Below, one piece after another: positions 62,268 to 64,000 of a DNA stretch of 64,000 bases. The translations under genes and the position numbers were made by a program. Position 1 is the first letter of the stretch. Every line of letters starts with the position of its first letter. The notes beneath the pieces are model-generated. The model did no database searches. It had not been told where the DNA came from and saw only the letters and a program-made list of their open reading frames with translations. This DNA is from an uncultured Bacteroidales bacterium (GTDB taxonomy: Bacteria > Bacteroidota > Bacteroidia > Bacteroidales > UBA932), in NCBI GenBank assembly GCA_905234795.1, contig CAJOIQ010000011.1:29898-93897 (forward strand), given 5' to 3'.

Positions 62268-62623
62268 AAGACATCGAACAATTCCTGAGAGAGAATGCTC
62301 CGGAAACGCCGGAGGAAGGACAGTTCCTCCTGGAGACCAACGCCCGGCTGAGCCAGGTGGAGTGCATCAAGCAGACGGTGGACGGAGAACACCGCCGCTG
62401 GAGGAGGGCCGTGGTCATCGCCCTGGTGGCCGGGCTTGTCCTGGGCTGTGTGGTTACGGCGCTGGTCCAGTTCTGCCCGGTTAAGGTGGATGGCTCCATC
62501 TTCAACGAAGCGGTTCAATTCTTGCAGCAATGGAAACCGTACCTGCTGGGCTTTATCGCCTTATGTGCCATTGCGCTGGGCTGGCTGTCCCTTAACAAAA
62601 AGACAGGAACCATGACCATATAA
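62264..62623 (+). CDS. two-helix membrane protein, possible anti-sigma partner
   Basis: 119-aa protein with a soluble acidic N-terminal part (MKDIEQFLRENAPETPEEGQ, about 1-45) and two transmembrane helices (about 48-68 and 90-108). It is translationally coupled to the sigma factor by an ATGA overlap. The layout (cytoplasmic helix then membrane anchor) is what an anti-sigma factor needs, but no zinc-binding or known anti-sigma motif is seen, so the role is inference. Confidence 0.75.
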   Translation: MKDIEQFLRENAPETPEEGQFLLETNARLSQVECIKQTVDGEHRRWRRAVVIALVAGLVLGCVVTALVQFCPVKVDGSIFNEAVQFLQQWKPYLLGFIALCAIALGWLSLNKKTGTMTI

Positions 62624-62626
62624 TCC

Positions 62627-63511
62627 ATGAACAGGGAAAAAGAGATTTATAAAGTGACGTTGGTGGGGAGTGCCGGGAATCTGGCGCTGCTCACCTTCAA
62701 GTTTGTGGCGGGGGTGCTGGGACACAGCGCCGCCATGGTGGCCGATGCTGTCCATTCCTTGTCGGACTTCTTTACGGACCTCATCGTCCTTCTTTTTGTG
62801 AAGGTAAGCGCCAAGCCCCAGGACGAATCCCACGACTACGGCCACGGCAAGTTCGAGACGCTGGCTACCCTGTTCATTGGCCTTGCACTGGTGGGCGCTG
62901 CCATCGGCATCATCGTTTCCGGCTCCGTGAAGTTTGCCCACTGGCTGGGCGGGGAAACGCTGGAGGTGCCCGGAAAACTGGCCCTGTGGGCTGCGCTGGT
63001 CTCCATTGTGCTCAAGGAAGTCCTGTACCGTTATACCGCCGCCGAGGGGCGTAAACTCAATTCCCAGGCGGTGGTGGCCAATGCCTGGCATCACCGGAGC
63101 GACGCCCTATCCTCCATCGGCGCGGCCATCGGCATCGGCGGCGCCATCCTGCTGGGAGAACGCTGGGCCGTGCTGGATCCGCTGGCCTCCATCGTGGTGG
63201 GCGGCATGCTCCTCAAAGTGGCCTGGGACCTCCTGAAAGGCAGCCTGGGAGAACTGACGGACCAGTCCTTGTCGGCCGAAGAAGAGAAGGAGATAGAGGA
63301 TATCATCAACGCCTTCCCCGATGTGACGGAGCCGCACAACCTTCGCACCCGGAGGATAGGCAACCGCATTGCCATCGAGGCCCACATCCGTATGGACGGA
63401 GACTTGTCGCTCCATGTGGTGCACGAGCAGGCCACGGCCATCGAGCACAAACTGAAGGAGCGCTTCGGCCCCGAGACACTGGTAACCTTACATATGGAAC
63501 CCAAGAAATGA
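62627..63511 (+). CDS. cation diffusion facilitator family transporter
   Basis: 294-aa metal/proton antiporter of the inner membrane, likely Zn2+ or Fe2+ efflux. Transmembrane segments fill about residues 10-210; the metal site residues are in ADAVHSLSDFFTD (Asp47, Asp51) and NAWHHRSDALSS (His-x3-Asp); the cytoplasmic C-terminal domain (about 220-290) carries AHIRMDGDLSLHVVHEQA. Starts 3 nt after the preceding gene and overlaps the next by 4 nt (ATGA). Confidence 0.93.
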   Translation: MNREKEIYKVTLVGSAGNLALLTFKFVAGVLGHSAAMVADAVHSLSDFFTDLIVLLFVKVSAKPQDESHDYGHGKFETLATLFIGLALVGAAIGIIVSGSVKFAHWLGGETLEVPGKLALWAALVSIVLKEVLYRYTAAEGRKLNSQAVVANAWHHRSDALSSIGAAIGIGGAILLGERWAVLDPLASIVVGGMLLKVAWDLLKGSLGELTDQSLSAEEEKEIEDIINAFPDVTEPHNLRTRRIGNRIAIEAHIRMDGDLSLHVVHEQATAIEHKLKERFGPETLVTLHMEPKK

Positions 63512-63905
63512 GAAAGATTATCTGGATGCTGCTGTTACTGGTTTCCGTGCAGCTGCCTGCGCAGGATCTGGCGCATTACAAAAGAGTGGTGAAAGAGCTC
63601 AGCTCGGCCAAATACCAGGGCCGCGGCTATGCCCGGGGAGGAGCCAACAAGGCAGGGAAGTACCTGCAGAAGGAATTTACCAAGGCTGGCGTGGACCAGG
63701 TGACGCTTCAGCCTTTCACCATCGACATCAACACCTTCCCCGGAAAGATGGAGCTTCGGGCCGACGGTAAGAAGCTCACCCCCGGAGTGGATTTCTCCAT
63801 GCGGGCTGCATGGTGGTGTGCGAATTCTGGTTCACGTATCGGCACAGGGAACTCTTCTCCCGCTTGCAGAAAGCCGGTGAACTGCCCAACGCGGGCCTTA
63901 TCTAG
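63508..63905 (+). pseudogene. M28 family peptidase, broken
   Basis: The N-terminal part is clear: signal peptide MRKIIWMLLLLVSVQLPAQ and then DLAHYKRVVKELSSAKYQGRGYARGG-like aminopeptidase start, reading to VDFSMR at about 63802. The frame then turns to nonsense. Family-like coding appears to resume in another frame (MVVCEFWFTYRHRELFSR, from about 63810) and runs to a TAG at 63903. This implies a deletion plus frameshift near 63803 and a second break near 63903. It overlaps the transporter stop by 4 nt. Either a decayed gene or an assembly fault at the edge. Confidence 0.65.
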
Positions 63906-63925
63906 GGATTGTCGTTTAATGTTTT

Positions 63926-64000
63926 TTATTTGAGTCGTGCGGGAGCCATCCCTTGTTGCTGACGCATCAAACTCGTCGTTTTATACTGTTTGGTCGCCGA
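63926..64000 (-). CDS. C-terminal tail of an unknown protein, cut by the window edge
   Basis: A minus-strand frame enters from the right edge and ends at a TAA (63928-63926), giving 24 residues: SATKQYKTTSLM, then RQQQGMAPARLK. The basic tail with GMAPAR vaguely resembles ends of IS3-type transposases, and an insertion would explain the break in the M28 gene, but the fragment is too short to assign. Confidence 0.3.
   Translation of the reverse strand, partial: SATKQYKTTSLMRQQQGMAPARLK

Overview
The window reads as chromosome of a GC-rich member of the Bacteroidota, most likely Bacteroidales. Supporting signs are the promoter grammar (-33 TTG/TTTG, 19-21 nt, -7 TAnnTTTG), the near absence of Shine-Dalgarno sites, a DPP11-type S46 dipeptidyl-peptidase, a double-propeller sensor kinase, WG-repeat secreted proteins, PurL of the Firmicutes/Bacteroides type and a histidine-to-formiminoglutamate-to-folate operon. 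Family and genus cannot be fixed from sequence alone. There are no rRNA genes, no CRISPR array and no prophage; one tRNA gene was found.

Layout. 1-7.6 kb: partial nucleoside phosphorylase, DPP11, then a minus-strand methionine operon (metY-metX-thrA) divergent from an Lrp/AsnC regulator. 7.6-11.6 kb: LolA-like carrier, ClpA-like unfoldase, a possible 42-aa peptide, a secreted esterase. 11.6-13.3 kb: an accessory pocket bounded by two copies of a palindrome, holding a 275-bp MITE-like inverted-repeat element, a NERD/zinc-ribbon gene broken by one amber codon, and a hairpin-rich non-coding tract. 13.3-15.3 kb: gpsA and a glycerophosphodiester phosphodiesterase. 15.4-26.5 kb: gyrA (frameshifted as given), TPR protein, PhoH, SPOR lipoprotein, a degenerate M28 peptidase fused to a TonB C-terminal domain, leuS, YitT, membrane-tethered AraC protein. 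26.5-35 kb: RluA-type pseudouridine synthase, a sensor kinase/LuxR response-regulator pair, and three secreted proteins sharing domains around a tRNA-Pro(AGG). 35.3-44.5 kb: lysA-lysC and a complete histidine-utilisation operon (ftcD-hutU-hutH-hutI). 44.5-46 kb: histidine phosphatase with a strong terminator. 46-61.2 kb: nearly complete de novo purine pathway (purE, purL, a short purC, purF, purM, purN, purH, purD, folD on the minus strand; a long purC and purB on plus; purA convergent). 61.3-64 kb: membrane protein, ECF sigma factor with its partner, a cation efflux protein and a broken M28 peptidase gene next to what may be a transposase end.

How the genes fit together. ThrA makes homoserine, MetX acetylates it and MetY sulfhydrylates it; LysC and LysA serve the lysine branch from the same aspartate. 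FtcD moves the formimino carbon of histidine onto tetrahydrofolate, FolD interconverts the folate carriers, and PurN and PurH use 10-formyl-folate, so the hut and pur blocks are linked by one-carbon units.

Most notable: PurF lacks its N-terminal glutaminase cysteine; two unrelated repeats are inserted in frame in conserved enzymes (a palindrome in HutU, a tandem 30-mer in PurL); four dispersed 3'-end palindromes have co-varying loop stems; a catalytically degenerate M28-TonB fusion; domain-shuffled WG-type secreted proteins; and several genes whose -7 box ends 6-10 nt before the start codon, implying leaderless mRNAs.
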